Shown here in pieces: positions 51,349-60,724 of a stretch of DNA of 64,000 bases. Below the pieces are notes generated by a model. The model ran no database searches, was not told where the DNA came from, and saw nothing but the letters and a program-made list of their open reading frames with translations. Positions within the stretch are counted from its first letter, which is position 1. Every line of letters starts with the position of its first letter. This DNA is from Nocardioides speluncae. Its GTDB lineage: Bacteria > Actinomycetota > Actinomycetes > Propionibacteriales > Nocardioidaceae. The stretch is taken from assembly GCF_003121585.1 (NCBI RefSeq), contig NZ_QEOO01000037.1:186001-250000 (forward strand), written 5' to 3'. Made by a program: the position numbers and the translations under genes.

Positions 51349-52962
51349 TCACTTGGCGATCCATGCGTCACCGAAGAGAACCATCGACTCCGCGCTCGGC
51401 TCGAGGCCGTGGACGTCGTCGTTCCAGGCGTTCGCCATGCCGCCCGACGAGATGCCGACCTCGGGGGCGTCCTCGGCCCACAGCGCCTCGACCTTGGTCA
51501 GGACCTCCCTGGCTTCGGCCGGGTCATCGACGGCCTGGAGCTGCAGGGCGAGCTGGTCCATCTCGGGGCTCGCGTAGCCCGATGTGTTCGTCGGGGAGGT
51601 GCTGCCCAGCGACGAGACCAGGCGGGTGAAGACGTCCTCATCGGGGATGCTCATCGCCACGGCCGCGATGTCGAACGTGTGGTCGATGTAGATCTTCTGG
51701 ACCTGGTCAGCGACGTTCTGGACCAGGTCGAGCTTCACCTCGAAACCCACGGCCTCGAGCATCGCCTGCACCGCCAGCGCCCCGGACTGCGACGCCTGGT
51801 CGGTGCGCGCGAGGAAGCTGATCTTCCCGTCGTACCCGTCGGCCTTGGCCTCCTCGAGCAGTTTCTTCGCCGCCGCGGTGTCCGTCGGCATCGGCTCGGC
51901 GCCGGGAGCCCAGGGGGAGTCTTCGCTGATCAGCAGCTTGGTGGGGTCGCCGGCGCCGTTGGCCGTGCGCTGCAGGTAGATCGCGGGGTCGATCGCGAGC
52001 GCGATCGCCTGCCGGACCCGCTTGTCTTCGCCGGGGAAGCCTGCGCGGTTGTTGATCGAGAAGTTGATCGTCATTGACTGCCGGTTCACCATCGCGGGTG
52101 TGTCGGACTTGATCACGTCGTCGACGACCTCGGAGCCTCGCAAGAACGCCACGTCGACGCCGCCCGACTGCAGGGTCTCGTACGCGGTTGAGTCGGTGCC
52201 GAGCAGGACGAACTCGATCGCGTCGAGCGCCGGCCGGCCGTCCCAGTATTCGGGGTTCGCGGTGACGACGGTCTTCTCGGCGGGCGCGTAGCTGGTGAAC
52301 GTGAACGGACCGGCGCCGATCGGCTTGAAGGTCGCGGGGTTCTTGTACGCCGCGGGCGCGAGCACCATCCCGGCGCCGCTGGCCAGCATGTTCGGGAACT
52401 TGGCCCAGGGGTGGGCCAGCTCGATCTTCACCGTCTGGGCGTCCACGGCGGTCAGGGAGGTGATCTCCTGCTTGAGGAGCGTGGCGTTCATGCCGTACGA
52501 CGCGGTGTAGTACTGCAGGCTGCCGATCACGGCCTCGGCGTCGAGCGCCGTACCGTCATGGAACTTCACGCCCTCGCGCAGCTTCAGGGTCCACGTCGAC
52601 AGGTCGTCGCTCTCGAGCGACTCGGCCAGCTGGCCCTCGAACTCGTCGGTCTCGTGGTTGTAGCGCACCAGCGTGTCGTAGACCGCGGCCATGATGTTGC
52701 CGCCGGTCGCACCGGTCGGGAAGGTCTGGGTCGGGTTGAGCGTGCGTGCCTCGGAATACTCCGCCACTCGGAGTGTGCCGCCCTGGGCGGGCTGGCCAGA
52801 AGCCTCCTTGACGTTGATCAGCCGGGTGGAGTAGTCCACCTTCGCAGCGTCGTCCTTCTTGTCGCCGTCGTCCGCCGAGGTGTCCGCACAGCCGGTGACG
52901 ATGAGAGCGCCCGCCGAGATCAGCACCGCCCACCGTGCACGAGTCGGAATGCGTGTCTTCAC
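51349..52962 (-). CDS. ABC importer substrate-binding lipoprotein 1 (SBP_bac_5 type)
   Basis: The 537-residue protein has a lipoprotein signal (AVLISAGALIVTGC) and the family-5 binding fold with GGTLRVAEYSEARTLNPTQTF, LKLREGVKFHDGTALDAEAV, IGAGPFTFTSYAP and RVRQAIALAIDP. It should deliver solute to the Dpp/Opp-type importer 45-49 kb. Family 5 binds peptides and bulky solutes. A second paralogue is at 56037. GTG 52962 follows GGAGG. Two palindrome copies lie upstream. Confidence 0.88.
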   Translation of the reverse strand: MKTRIPTRARWAVLISAGALIVTGCADTSADDGDKKDDAAKVDYSTRLINVKEASGQPAQGGTLRVAEYSEARTLNPTQTFPTGATGGNIMAAVYDTLVRYNHETDEFEGQLAESLESDDLSTWTLKLREGVKFHDGTALDAEAVIGSLQYYTASYGMNATLLKQEITSLTAVDAQTVKIELAHPWAKFPNMLASGAGMVLAPAAYKNPATFKPIGAGPFTFTSYAPAEKTVVTANPEYWDGRPALDAIEFVLLGTDSTAYETLQSGGVDVAFLRGSEVVDDVIKSDTPAMVNRQSMTINFSINNRAGFPGEDKRVRQAIALAIDPAIYLQRTANGAGDPTKLLISEDSPWAPGAEPMPTDTAAAKKLLEEAKADGYDGKISFLARTDQASQSGALAVQAMLEAVGFEVKLDLVQNVADQVQKIYIDHTFDIAAVAMSIPDEDVFTRLVSSLGSTSPTNTSGYASPEMDQLALQLQAVDDPAEAREVLTKVEALWAEDAPEVGISSGGMANAWNDDVHGLEPSAESMVLFGDAWIAK

Positions 52963-53055
52963 TGTTCCTCCACTGGGGGTCACTGGTGGTCCGAGCTCAC
53001 CTGATGTGTCTGTCATCACAGCGTCGTAGCCCTTCCACACCGGGCTCCGCCCACA

Positions 53056-53070
53056 TCCCACTGAGTGGAA
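53056..53070. promoter_or_regulatory. Copy of the shared 15-bp palindrome (site 12)
   Basis: TCCCA-CTGAG-TGGAA matches fully. It is one of two copies in the gap between the binding-protein gene (93 nt away) and the OYE gene; centre-to-centre distance to the next copy is 27 bp. Confidence 0.62.
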
Positions 53071-53082
53071 GGAACGGCCGGT

Positions 53083-53097
53083 TTCCGGTGAACGGGA
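53083..53097. promoter_or_regulatory. Copy of the shared 15-bp palindrome (site 13)
   Basis: TTCCG-GTGAA-CGGGA matches fully and lies 42 nt before the OYE start at 53140. Confidence 0.65.
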
Positions 53098-53139
53098 CCC
53101 CCACGTCACGAAAGGGCCTGGGCTTCCTAGCGTGCAGGC

Positions 53140-54357
53140 ATGACATCTCGTGACGTGCTGGCCCCCGCGAAGCTGGGTCCCCTCACCCTGCGAAACCGCG
53201 TCATCAAGGCGGCGACCTACGAGGGACTGAGCCATCGGGCCCGTGTCACCCAGGACCTGATCGACTTCCATGTCGGGTACGCCGCCGGCGGGGTCGGCAT
53301 GACCACCGTGGCCTACTGCGCTGTGGCGCGGGAGGGCCGGACCGACCGGCACCAGATCCTCTGGACCGACGAGGCGATGCCCGGACTGCGCAAGCTGACC
53401 GAGGCGGTGCACGCCGAGGGCGCTGCGGTGTCGGCTCAGATCGGCCACGCTGGTCCGGTCGCGAGCCCCAAGGGCAACGGGCTGCCCGCGCTGGCCCCGA
53501 CGCGGCACTTCCACGCGACCTCGCTGAGCTGGGCACAGGAGGCGACGGTCGCCGACCTGAACCGGATCACGCGCGCGCATGCCGACGCGGCTAGGCGGGC
53601 GATCGACGCCGGATTCGACGCGGTCGAGGTGCACCTCGGCCACAACTACCTGGCCAGCTCGTTCCTGTCGCCGAAGATCAACCACCGCACCGATGCGTAC
53701 GGCGGCAGCCTGGCGAACCGGGCCCGCTTCTCGCGCGAGATCATGCGCGCAGTCCGCGAGGCCGTGGGTGACCGGATCGCGATCATCGCGAAGCTGAACA
53801 TGGACGACGGCGTGCCCGGCGGCTTCTGGCTGGACGAGGCGATCCCGGTCGCCCAGTGGCTCGAGGCGGACGGCTCACTGGATGCCCTGGAGATGACCGC
53901 AGGCTCGTCGCTGCTGAACCCGATGTACCTCTTCAAGGGCGATGCCCCGCTGAAGGAGTTCGCCGCTGTGATGCCGCAGCCGATCAAGCTGGGCGTCAAG
54001 CTGGTCGGCAAGAAGAAGCTGAAGACCTACCCCTACACCGACGCCTACCTGCTCCAGGACGCCCGGCAGATCCGCGCGGCAGTGAAGCTGCCGATGATCC
54101 TGCTCGGCGGCATCACCGACAAGCCGGTCATGGACCTGGCGATGGCCGAGGGCTTCGAGTTCGTCGCCATGGCCCGCGCCCTGCTGCGCGAGCCCGACCT
54201 CATCAACCGGATCCAGAAGGACGCGGCCACGCCGTCGCTGTGCATCCACTGCAACAAGTGCATGCCCACCAACTTCACCGGCACCCGGTGCGTGCTGGTC
54301 GACCGCAGCACGACCCGCTCGGCGACCTGGGGGAAACCCGAGGGCTACGCGTCGTGA
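53140..54357 (+). CDS. Old-yellow-enzyme family reductase
   Basis: The 405-residue FMN TIM-barrel protein has LGPLTLRNRVIKAATYEGLS, QIGHAGPVA, the substrate-binding HLGHNYLASSFLSPKINHRTDAYGGSLANRARF and FEFVAMARALLREPDL. It ends with CIHCNKCMPTN followed by RCV, a Cys cluster like the 4Fe-4S site of 2,4-dienoyl-CoA reductases, but lacks their FAD/NAD domains. It probably reduces an enone in a steroid or an unsaturated CoA ester. The stop overlaps the next gene's GTG. Confidence 0.85.
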   Translation: MTSRDVLAPAKLGPLTLRNRVIKAATYEGLSHRARVTQDLIDFHVGYAAGGVGMTTVAYCAVAREGRTDRHQILWTDEAMPGLRKLTEAVHAEGAAVSAQIGHAGPVASPKGNGLPALAPTRHFHATSLSWAQEATVADLNRITRAHADAARRAIDAGFDAVEVHLGHNYLASSFLSPKINHRTDAYGGSLANRARFSREIMRAVREAVGDRIAIIAKLNMDDGVPGGFWLDEAIPVAQWLEADGSLDALEMTAGSSLLNPMYLFKGDAPLKEFAAVMPQPIKLGVKLVGKKKLKTYPYTDAYLLQDARQIRAAVKLPMILLGGITDKPVMDLAMAEGFEFVAMARALLREPDLINRIQKDAATPSLCIHCNKCMPTNFTGTRCVLVDRSTTRSATWGKPEGYAS

Positions 54358-56006
54358 GTGACACTATTGCCGGCCTCCTGCTCGAGCGGCTCGGCGACCA
54401 GCGCCTCGGCCTGGTGAGCCAGGACGGCTCCTGGAGCTGGGACGAGGTGGTGCGCGAAGGCGCTGCCCGTGCCGAGCTGGCCCGGGCACTCCGCGTCGAG
54501 GGCCCGTTCCACATCGGTGTCCTGCTGGAGAACGTGCCCGAGTTCATCCTCTGGCTCGGCGGGGCAGCTCTGGCCGGCGCCTCTATCATCGGCATCAACT
54601 CCACGCGCAGCGGCGCCTACCTCGAAGAAGAGGTGCGCAACACCGAGCTGCAGCTCCTCATCACCGACTCCGCCGGCCTGGCCCTGCTCGAAGGGCTCGA
54701 CATCGGGCTGACCCGGGACCGGTTCCTGCTGGTCGACGATCCGGCGTACGCGGACCTGGTGGCCAAGCACGCCTGCGAACCGACCCGCGACCCCTCGATC
54801 GACGCGACCACCCAGCTGCTGTTGCTGTTCACCTCCGGCACCACCGGCGTCTCCAAGGCCGCCAGGTGCAGCCAGGGTCGCCTCACGGCTCTTGGCCGGA
54901 TGAACTCCGCCAAGTACGACGTGCAACGGCACGACGTCGCCTACTGCTGCATGCCGCTGTTCCACGGCAACGCCCTGATGGGACTGTGGGCCCCGTCGTT
55001 GGTGGCTGGAGCGACCGTGGCCTTGACCCCGAGGTTCTCCGCGTCCCGCTTCATCAACGACGTACGACGCTTCGGGGCGACGTACTTCACCTATGTGGGC
55101 AAGGCCATCAGCTACCTCCTGCTCACGCCTCCACGGCCCGACGACGCCGACTGCACGCTGACCCATGGCTTCGGCACCGAGGCCTCGCCCGAGGACCAGG
55201 TGGAGTTCGCCCGCCGCTTCGGCGCGAAGCTCTACGAGGCCTACGGGTCGAGCGAGGGCGCCGGCATGATCACCCTGACCCCGGACGGTCCGGTGGCCGC
55301 GCTCGGTCGCGCCGCCCACGACGGCGTCCGCATCGTCGACCCTCTGACCCGGGACACCTGTCCGGACGCCGTACTCGACGAACATGGCCGCGTGCTCAAC
55401 GCCGAGGAGGCGATCGGTGAGCTGGTTGACACCGAGGGCGCGGCGAAGTTCGAGGGCTACTGGAAGAACCCCGAAGCCGATGCCGAACGGGTGCGCCATG
55501 GCTGGTACTGGACCGGGGACTTCGGCTACCGCGACGCCGAGGGCTACCTCCACTTCGCCGGCCGCTCCGGCGACTGGATCCGCGTCGACGGCGAGAACAC
55601 CTCGGCCCTGCTGATCGAGCGGATTCTGCGGCGTCACCCCGCGATCGTGGCGGCCAGCGCCTTCGCGGTGCCGGACCCGAGGTCCGGCGACCAGGTGATG
55701 GCCGCCGTCGAGACCCCGCCCGGCGTCGACTTCTCGTCGCTTGACCTGCCGGGGTTCCTGGCGGACCAGGCCGACCTCGGCACCAAGGGTGCTCCGCGGT
55801 TCGTGCGCGTATCCCACGCGCTGCCCACGACGGGTTCCAACAAGCTGCAGAAGAAGGCCATCCAGCTCGAGGGCTGGCGAACCTCCGACCCGGTCTACCG
55901 ATGGGAAGGTCGCGGCGCCCCGTCGTACGTCCTGATGACCGCGGCCGACAAGGACGCGCTCCGTACGGAGTTCGAGGCCGCCGGACGTCTCCGCTTCCTT
56001 CCCTGA
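54354..56006 (+). CDS. Acyl-CoA synthetase (FadD17-like)
   Basis: The 550-residue adenylating enzyme has LLLFTSGTTGVSKAARCSQGR (P-loop), LYEAYGSSEGAG, WYWTGDFGYRDAEGYLHFAGRSGDWIRVDGEN and the catalytic Lys region TGSNKLQKKAI. The layout suggests the FadD17 branch that works on steroid side chains. GTG 54354 overlaps the OYE stop. It precedes the binding-protein gene by 30 nt, so uptake and activation of the substrate seem linked. Confidence 0.85.
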   Translation: MSDTIAGLLLERLGDQRLGLVSQDGSWSWDEVVREGAARAELARALRVEGPFHIGVLLENVPEFILWLGGAALAGASIIGINSTRSGAYLEEEVRNTELQLLITDSAGLALLEGLDIGLTRDRFLLVDDPAYADLVAKHACEPTRDPSIDATTQLLLLFTSGTTGVSKAARCSQGRLTALGRMNSAKYDVQRHDVAYCCMPLFHGNALMGLWAPSLVAGATVALTPRFSASRFINDVRRFGATYFTYVGKAISYLLLTPPRPDDADCTLTHGFGTEASPEDQVEFARRFGAKLYEAYGSSEGAGMITLTPDGPVAALGRAAHDGVRIVDPLTRDTCPDAVLDEHGRVLNAEEAIGELVDTEGAAKFEGYWKNPEADAERVRHGWYWTGDFGYRDAEGYLHFAGRSGDWIRVDGENTSALLIERILRRHPAIVAASAFAVPDPRSGDQVMAAVETPPGVDFSSLDLPGFLADQADLGTKGAPRFVRVSHALPTTGSNKLQKKAIQLEGWRTSDPVYRWEGRGAPSYVLMTAADKDALRTEFEAAGRLRFLP

Positions 56007-56036
56007 CCCATCACACCCACCAAGAAGAGGTCCGCC

Positions 56037-57635
56037 GTGCGTCTCCTGTCCCGCCGCCGCAGTGCCACCGTCGCCCTGGCCTGCTCCGCACTGGTCTTCG
56101 CCGGTTGCGCGAGTGACACCGAGGGCAAGTCCGTCGAGCGAACCACGTCCGACTTCTACGAGGTCGGACTCGTTCGCACCGGCGACGAGGGTACGTCCGT
56201 CGAGGGCGGCACCCTCACCTTCGGTGCCTACGCCGAGCCCGGGTACCTCGACCCGGCCCAGACGATCGTGGCCGGGTCGACCGGTGGCGTCGAGATGGCC
56301 GCCGTCTACGACGTGCTCATGCAGTACGACACCGCCACCGCGAAGGTGGAGCCGCAGCTCGCCGAGTCCCTCGAGGGCAACGTCGACGCGACGGAGTTCA
56401 CCCTCAAGCTGCGGCCCGGCGTGACATTCAGCGACGGCACCCCGCTCGATGCGGCCGCGGTGAAGTGGAGCCTCGAGCGCTACGTGGCCAAGGGTGCCGA
56501 CGAGGCCCGGCTGTGGGCCGACAACGTCACCTCCGTCGAGACCCCCGACGACCGCACAGTCGTGTTCACCCTCAAGGCGCCGTGGCCCAGCTTCGCCTTC
56601 ATGCTCACCACCGGCCCCGGCATGATCGTGGGCAAGGCCTCAGACTCGGGCGGTGAGTTCAAGCCCGTCGGCGCCGGCGCCTTCACCCTGACCCGGCACC
56701 GGCCCAAGGAAGAGATGGTGCTGACCGCGCGGCCCGACTACTGGGACGGCAAGCCCCACCTGAAGGCGATCCGGGTGGTCTACCTGCCCGATCCCAACGC
56801 GCTCTACGACACCCTTGAGTCCGGCGACGTCGACGCCGCGTTCTTCCGTGACGCCCAGGTCGTGCGCACCGCGGTGAAGGCAGGCCAGCCCGGGTTCATG
56901 AACCTCGTGGCGCTCGGCAACGTGGCCGTGATCAACGCCCGCGAGGGCCACCCCGGCGAGGACCCGCGGGTTCGCCGGGCGATGGCGCTCGCGATCAACC
57001 CGGAGGTCGTCTCCGACCGGGCGTACGCCGGCGCCGGCCTGCCGTCCAATGAGGTCTTCCCCTCCTTCTCGACCTGGCACGCCGACGTGGGTGGCCGCGA
57101 ATACGACCCCGACGCCGCACGGAAGCTGCTCGAGGAGGCCAAGGCCGACGGGTACGACGGCAAGGTGACCTACCTCGACGCGTCCGACCCGGCATCGCGC
57201 ATCACCGCCGTCGCGATCAAGGCGATGCTCGAGGGGGTCGGTTTCAAGGTCGACCTCGACCTGGTCAGCGACATCCAGGAGCAGATCCGGAAGGTGGCCG
57301 TCGACGGCACCTACGATGTCGCCGGATGGGGCATGAGCTGGCGTGAGGCCGGGCCCTACGGACGCATGTTCGCCACCCTCCACTCCCAGGGCAACCTGAC
57401 GGTCGGCATGTCCACCAGCCCGGAGATGGACGCCTTGATCAGCGAGTTCCAGGGTGCCGCGGACCTGGCCGCCCAGCGCGAGGTGATGACCCGCATCCAG
57501 AAGCAGTGGAACACCGACGTACCGGCGCTTCCGATGGGGCCGACCCCGGAGTTCCTCGCCTGGAACAAGGACGTGCACGGCGTCGACGACTCCGTGAACA
57601 GCATGATCCTGCTCGACGACGCCTGGGTGGGCTGA
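56037..57635 (+). CDS. ABC importer substrate-binding lipoprotein 2 (SBP_bac_5 type)
   Basis: The 532-residue lipoprotein has signal and lipobox (ATVALACSALVFAGC) and the same family-5 blocks as the protein at 51349: GGTLTFGAYAEPGYLDPAQT, LRPGVTFSDGTPLDAAAV, VGAGAFTLTRHRP and RVRRAMALAINP. The two share layout along the whole length, so they are paralogues that may feed one importer with different ligands. GTG 56037 follows AAGAGG. It is embedded in the side-chain operon. Confidence 0.88.
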   Translation: MRLLSRRRSATVALACSALVFAGCASDTEGKSVERTTSDFYEVGLVRTGDEGTSVEGGTLTFGAYAEPGYLDPAQTIVAGSTGGVEMAAVYDVLMQYDTATAKVEPQLAESLEGNVDATEFTLKLRPGVTFSDGTPLDAAAVKWSLERYVAKGADEARLWADNVTSVETPDDRTVVFTLKAPWPSFAFMLTTGPGMIVGKASDSGGEFKPVGAGAFTLTRHRPKEEMVLTARPDYWDGKPHLKAIRVVYLPDPNALYDTLESGDVDAAFFRDAQVVRTAVKAGQPGFMNLVALGNVAVINAREGHPGEDPRVRRAMALAINPEVVSDRAYAGAGLPSNEVFPSFSTWHADVGGREYDPDAARKLLEEAKADGYDGKVTYLDASDPASRITAVAIKAMLEGVGFKVDLDLVSDIQEQIRKVAVDGTYDVAGWGMSWREAGPYGRMFATLHSQGNLTVGMSTSPEMDALISEFQGAADLAAQREVMTRIQKQWNTDVPALPMGPTPEFLAWNKDVHGVDDSVNSMILLDDAWVG

Positions 57636-57636
57636 C

Positions 57637-58797
57637 GTGGACCTGCGGGAGACGCCTGCCCAGCTGCTGCTGCGCAAGGAGCTGCGAGCCTACTTCGCCG
57701 GTCTGCTGACCGCCGACGAGCGCCGACGCGTCGGTGAGGAGGGCGTCGGTGGCTCCCGGTTCCGCGAGGTGGTGAAGATGCTCGGCCGCGACGGCTGGCT
57801 CGGTATCGGCTGGCCGACGGAGTACGGCGGCCAGGGGCGCTCGGTCGAGGAGCAGTACGTCTTCTACGACGAGGTCCAGCGGGCCGGGCTCCCGTTCCCC
57901 TTCGTCACCGTCAACACGGTCGGCCCGACCCTGATGGAGTACGGCACCGAGGAGCAGAAGAAGGCCTATCTGCCGGGCATCCTGGCCGGTGACATCGTCT
58001 TCGCGATCGGCTACACCGAGCCGTCGGCCGGCACCGACCTCGCCTCCCTCGCAACCCGTGCGGTCCCCACCGATGACGGCTTCCTCGTCAACGGCCAGAA
58101 GATCTTCACCAGTGGGGCCAACACCGCCGACTACGTGTGGCTGGCGGCCCGGACCGACCCGGACGCACCCAAGCACAAGGGGATCTCGATCCTGATCGTG
58201 CCGACGAGCGACCCGGGCTTCACCTGGAGTCCGATCCAGACCGTCGGCGGGATGGTCGTGACGGCGACCTACTACACCGACATCGTCGTGCCCCGCGACA
58301 ACGTGGTCGGTGAGGTCGACGCGGGGTGGTCGCTCATCACCGCGCAGCTCAACCACGAGCGGATCGGCCTGGCCGCTCTCGGTGGCCGGATGATCCAGCT
58401 CTGGGAGCACGTCCTGGACTGGGCCCGGGACACCGGCGTGATCGAGCGTCCGTGGGTCCGCGCCGAGCTCGCCCGGACCTACGCGCGCCTCGAGGCGATG
58501 CGGCTGCTGAACTGGAAGATGACCGCAGCCGTCGCCGCGGGAGATCTCACCGGCGCGACGGCGGGTGCGGCCAAGACCTATGGCACCGAGACCCACATCG
58601 AGGTGCAACGCGCGCTGAACGGGATCCTCGGCGCTGCCGGACGGATCCGTCCGGAGTCGCCTGGTGCCGTGCTCGCCGGCCAGCTCGAGCAGCTGTCCCG
58701 CCAGGGCATCGTGAACACCTTCGGCGGCGGGGTCAACGACATCCTGCGCGACATGGTGGCGACCTCGGGCCTGGGACTGCCGCGGGGAAAGCGATGA
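57637..58797 (+). CDS. chsE2: Acyl-CoA dehydrogenase, ChsE2/FadE29-like
   Basis: The 386-residue enzyme forms a heterotetramer with the ChsE1-like protein at 59696 and dehydrogenates the 3-carbon side-chain CoA ester. It has GWLGIGWPTEYGGQG, FAIGYTEPSAGTDLASLATRA with NGQKIFTSGA, and ends GGVNDILRDMVATSGLGLPR. The length equals Mycobacterium FadE29 (387 aa). The catalytic base is expected only in one subunit of the pair. GTG 57637 is 1 nt after the previous stop. Confidence 0.87.
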   Translation: MDLRETPAQLLLRKELRAYFAGLLTADERRRVGEEGVGGSRFREVVKMLGRDGWLGIGWPTEYGGQGRSVEEQYVFYDEVQRAGLPFPFVTVNTVGPTLMEYGTEEQKKAYLPGILAGDIVFAIGYTEPSAGTDLASLATRAVPTDDGFLVNGQKIFTSGANTADYVWLAARTDPDAPKHKGISILIVPTSDPGFTWSPIQTVGGMVVTATYYTDIVVPRDNVVGEVDAGWSLITAQLNHERIGLAALGGRMIQLWEHVLDWARDTGVIERPWVRAELARTYARLEAMRLLNWKMTAAVAAGDLTGATAGAAKTYGTETHIEVQRALNGILGAAGRIRPESPGAVLAGQLEQLSRQGIVNTFGGGVNDILRDMVATSGLGLPRGKR

Positions 58798-59696
58798 CAA
58801 CGTACGACGACCGGCTCGCCGCCTTCTCGGGACGGGTGCTCGTCGAGCGACGCCCGGCCCCGGACCCGGTCAACGTGCCGATGATCCGGCAGTGGGTGGA
58901 GGCGATGGGCGATGCCAACCCGCGCTACCTCGGGGAGCAACCCGTCGCCCCGGCGTCGATGATGCAGGCCTGGACCATGCGCGGCTATGCCCCGACCGAT
59001 GCCTCCGCCGGCGCCTTCGAGGAGCTCGTGGCCCTGCTCGAGGAGGGTGGCTACACCTCCGTCGTGGCCACTGACTCGGAGCTCGACTTCCACCGCGAGG
59101 TGGTGCCGGGCGATCACCTGAGCGTCGAAGAAGTAGTCGAGTCGATCTCGGCCGAGAAGCGCACCGGCCTCGGAGCCGGCCGGTTCGTCAGCACGCTGAA
59201 GACCTATCGTGACTCCGCCGACGAGGTCGTCGCGACCCAGCGCTGGCGGACCTTGCGGTTCCGTCCGGCCGAGCCCGCGCCAGAGGCGGTACTCCGGCCA
59301 CGGCCGGCGATCAACCTCGACAACGAGTTCTGGTTCACGGCCGCGCGCGAGGAGCGGCTCGTCGTACAACGCTGTGCGGACTGCAAGGCCCTGCGCCACC
59401 CGCCCGGCCCCTGCTGTCCCGACTGCACGTCCTTTGCCTGGGACACGGTCGAGGCGAGCGGCCGCGGCACCCTCTACTCGTACGTCGTCGCGCACCATCC
59501 GCGGCACCCCGCCTTCGACTACCCGCTGCTGATCGCCGTGGTCGAGCTGGACGAGGGCACCCGCCTGATCACCAACCTCACCGGTGCCACCGCCGACGAG
59601 CTCACCGTTGGGATGGCCCTCGAGGTCGAGTGGCTGCGGGCCGATGCCGACCTGACCCTGCCGGTGTTCCGGCCCGTCCGACCCCGGGAGCACTGA
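58794..59696 (+). CDS. chsH2: ChsH2-like MaoC/DUF35 fusion
   Basis: The 300-residue protein has an N-terminal hotdog half (about residues 1-160) and a C-terminal DUF35 zinc ribbon with CADCKALRHPPGPCCPDC (four Cys) plus OB fold. In Mycobacterium ChsH2 the first half pairs with ChsH1 as a hydratase and the DUF35 part docks the aldolase Ltp2. The same two-domain layout is seen here. It overlaps chsE2 by ATGA and chsE1 by TGATG. Confidence 0.9.
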   Translation: MTTYDDRLAAFSGRVLVERRPAPDPVNVPMIRQWVEAMGDANPRYLGEQPVAPASMMQAWTMRGYAPTDASAGAFEELVALLEEGGYTSVVATDSELDFHREVVPGDHLSVEEVVESISAEKRTGLGAGRFVSTLKTYRDSADEVVATQRWRTLRFRPAEPAPEAVLRPRPAINLDNEFWFTAAREERLVVQRCADCKALRHPPGPCCPDCTSFAWDTVEASGRGTLYSYVVAHHPRHPAFDYPLLIAVVELDEGTRLITNLTGATADELTVGMALEVEWLRADADLTLPVFRPVRPREH

Positions 59697-60724
59697 TGGA
59701 CTTCACCCACGACGAGGACCTGCTCGCCGTCCAGGAACTGGCGCGCGAGATCTTCACCGACAAGGCGGACGACGAGGCGCTCTGGGAGCACCTGGCCCGC
59801 GCGGGGCTGGTCGGGATCGGCCTGCCGGAGGCGCACGGCGGAGCCGGGCTCGGCCTCGACGGGCTCTGTGTCGTGCTCGAGGAACAGGGGCGCTGCGTCG
59901 CTCCGGTCCCGCTCTGGTCGGCCGGTGTCGCTGCGCTCGCGGTCGCCGAGTACGGCGAGCTGCCGCCGGGCGTCGCCGACGGGTCGGCGAGGCTCACGCT
60001 TGCGCTCGAGGAGTTCGATGGGAACGAGCCGGCGCTGCCCCGCTGCACGGCGACCGCTGACGGCCTGCTGACCGGTGCCAAGGCGGTCGTGCCGTCGCCC
60101 TTCGGCGCTTCGCACCTGCTCGTGTCCGCGACCGGTCCTGACGGTCCAGCGGTGTTCCTAGTGCCGACCGACGGTCCCGGCGTCACGTGGGAGCGGACTG
60201 AGATCACCAGCCAGGAGCCCGCCGGGAACCTGACCCTCGACGGTGCTCAGGCGGAGCGCCTCGGCGGCGCCGACGCCCTGGCCTCGGTGCTGCGGATGGC
60301 AGCCGTTGCGGTGGCCGCGCTCCAGGTCGGCGTGGCGGAGGGCGCGCTGCGCCTCGCGGCGTCGTACACCTCGACGCGCGAGCAGTTCGGTCGCCCGCTG
60401 GCGACCTTCCAGTCGCTGCAGCACCAGCTGGCCGACTGCCTGATCGACATCGACGCGATGCGGGTGACGCTCTGGCAGGCGCTCACGGCGCTGGCCGATC
60501 AGGGCCCAGTATCTGAGAAGGAGCGTGCTGTCCTGGTCGCGAAGTGGTGGTCGGCTCATGCGGGGCTCGACGTCGTCCACCGGGTGCAGCATGTCCACGG
60601 CGGCATCGGCGTCGACACCGACTATCCGGTGCACCGGTACTTCCTGTGGGGCAAGCAGCTCGCGACGACCCTCGGCGGTTCGGCCGCCGCACTCGCGGGC
60701 CTCGGCGAGGAGGTCGCCCGATGA
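59696..60724 (+). CDS. chsE1: Acyl-CoA dehydrogenase, ChsE1/FadE28-like
   Basis: The 342-residue partner of ChsE2 has the shortened form of FadE28 (339 aa in Mycobacterium). Seen are GLVGIGLPEAHGGAGLGLDGL, REQFGRPLATFQSLQHQLADC and VQHVHGGIGVDTDYPVHRYFLWGK. It lies after chsH2 rather than beside chsE2, an order differing from the mycobacterial igr operon. Confidence 0.87.
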   Translation: MDFTHDEDLLAVQELAREIFTDKADDEALWEHLARAGLVGIGLPEAHGGAGLGLDGLCVVLEEQGRCVAPVPLWSAGVAALAVAEYGELPPGVADGSARLTLALEEFDGNEPALPRCTATADGLLTGAKAVVPSPFGASHLLVSATGPDGPAVFLVPTDGPGVTWERTEITSQEPAGNLTLDGAQAERLGGADALASVLRMAAVAVAALQVGVAEGALRLAASYTSTREQFGRPLATFQSLQHQLADCLIDIDAMRVTLWQALTALADQGPVSEKERAVLVAKWWSAHAGLDVVHRVQHVHGGIGVDTDYPVHRYFLWGKQLATTLGGSAAALAGLGEEVAR

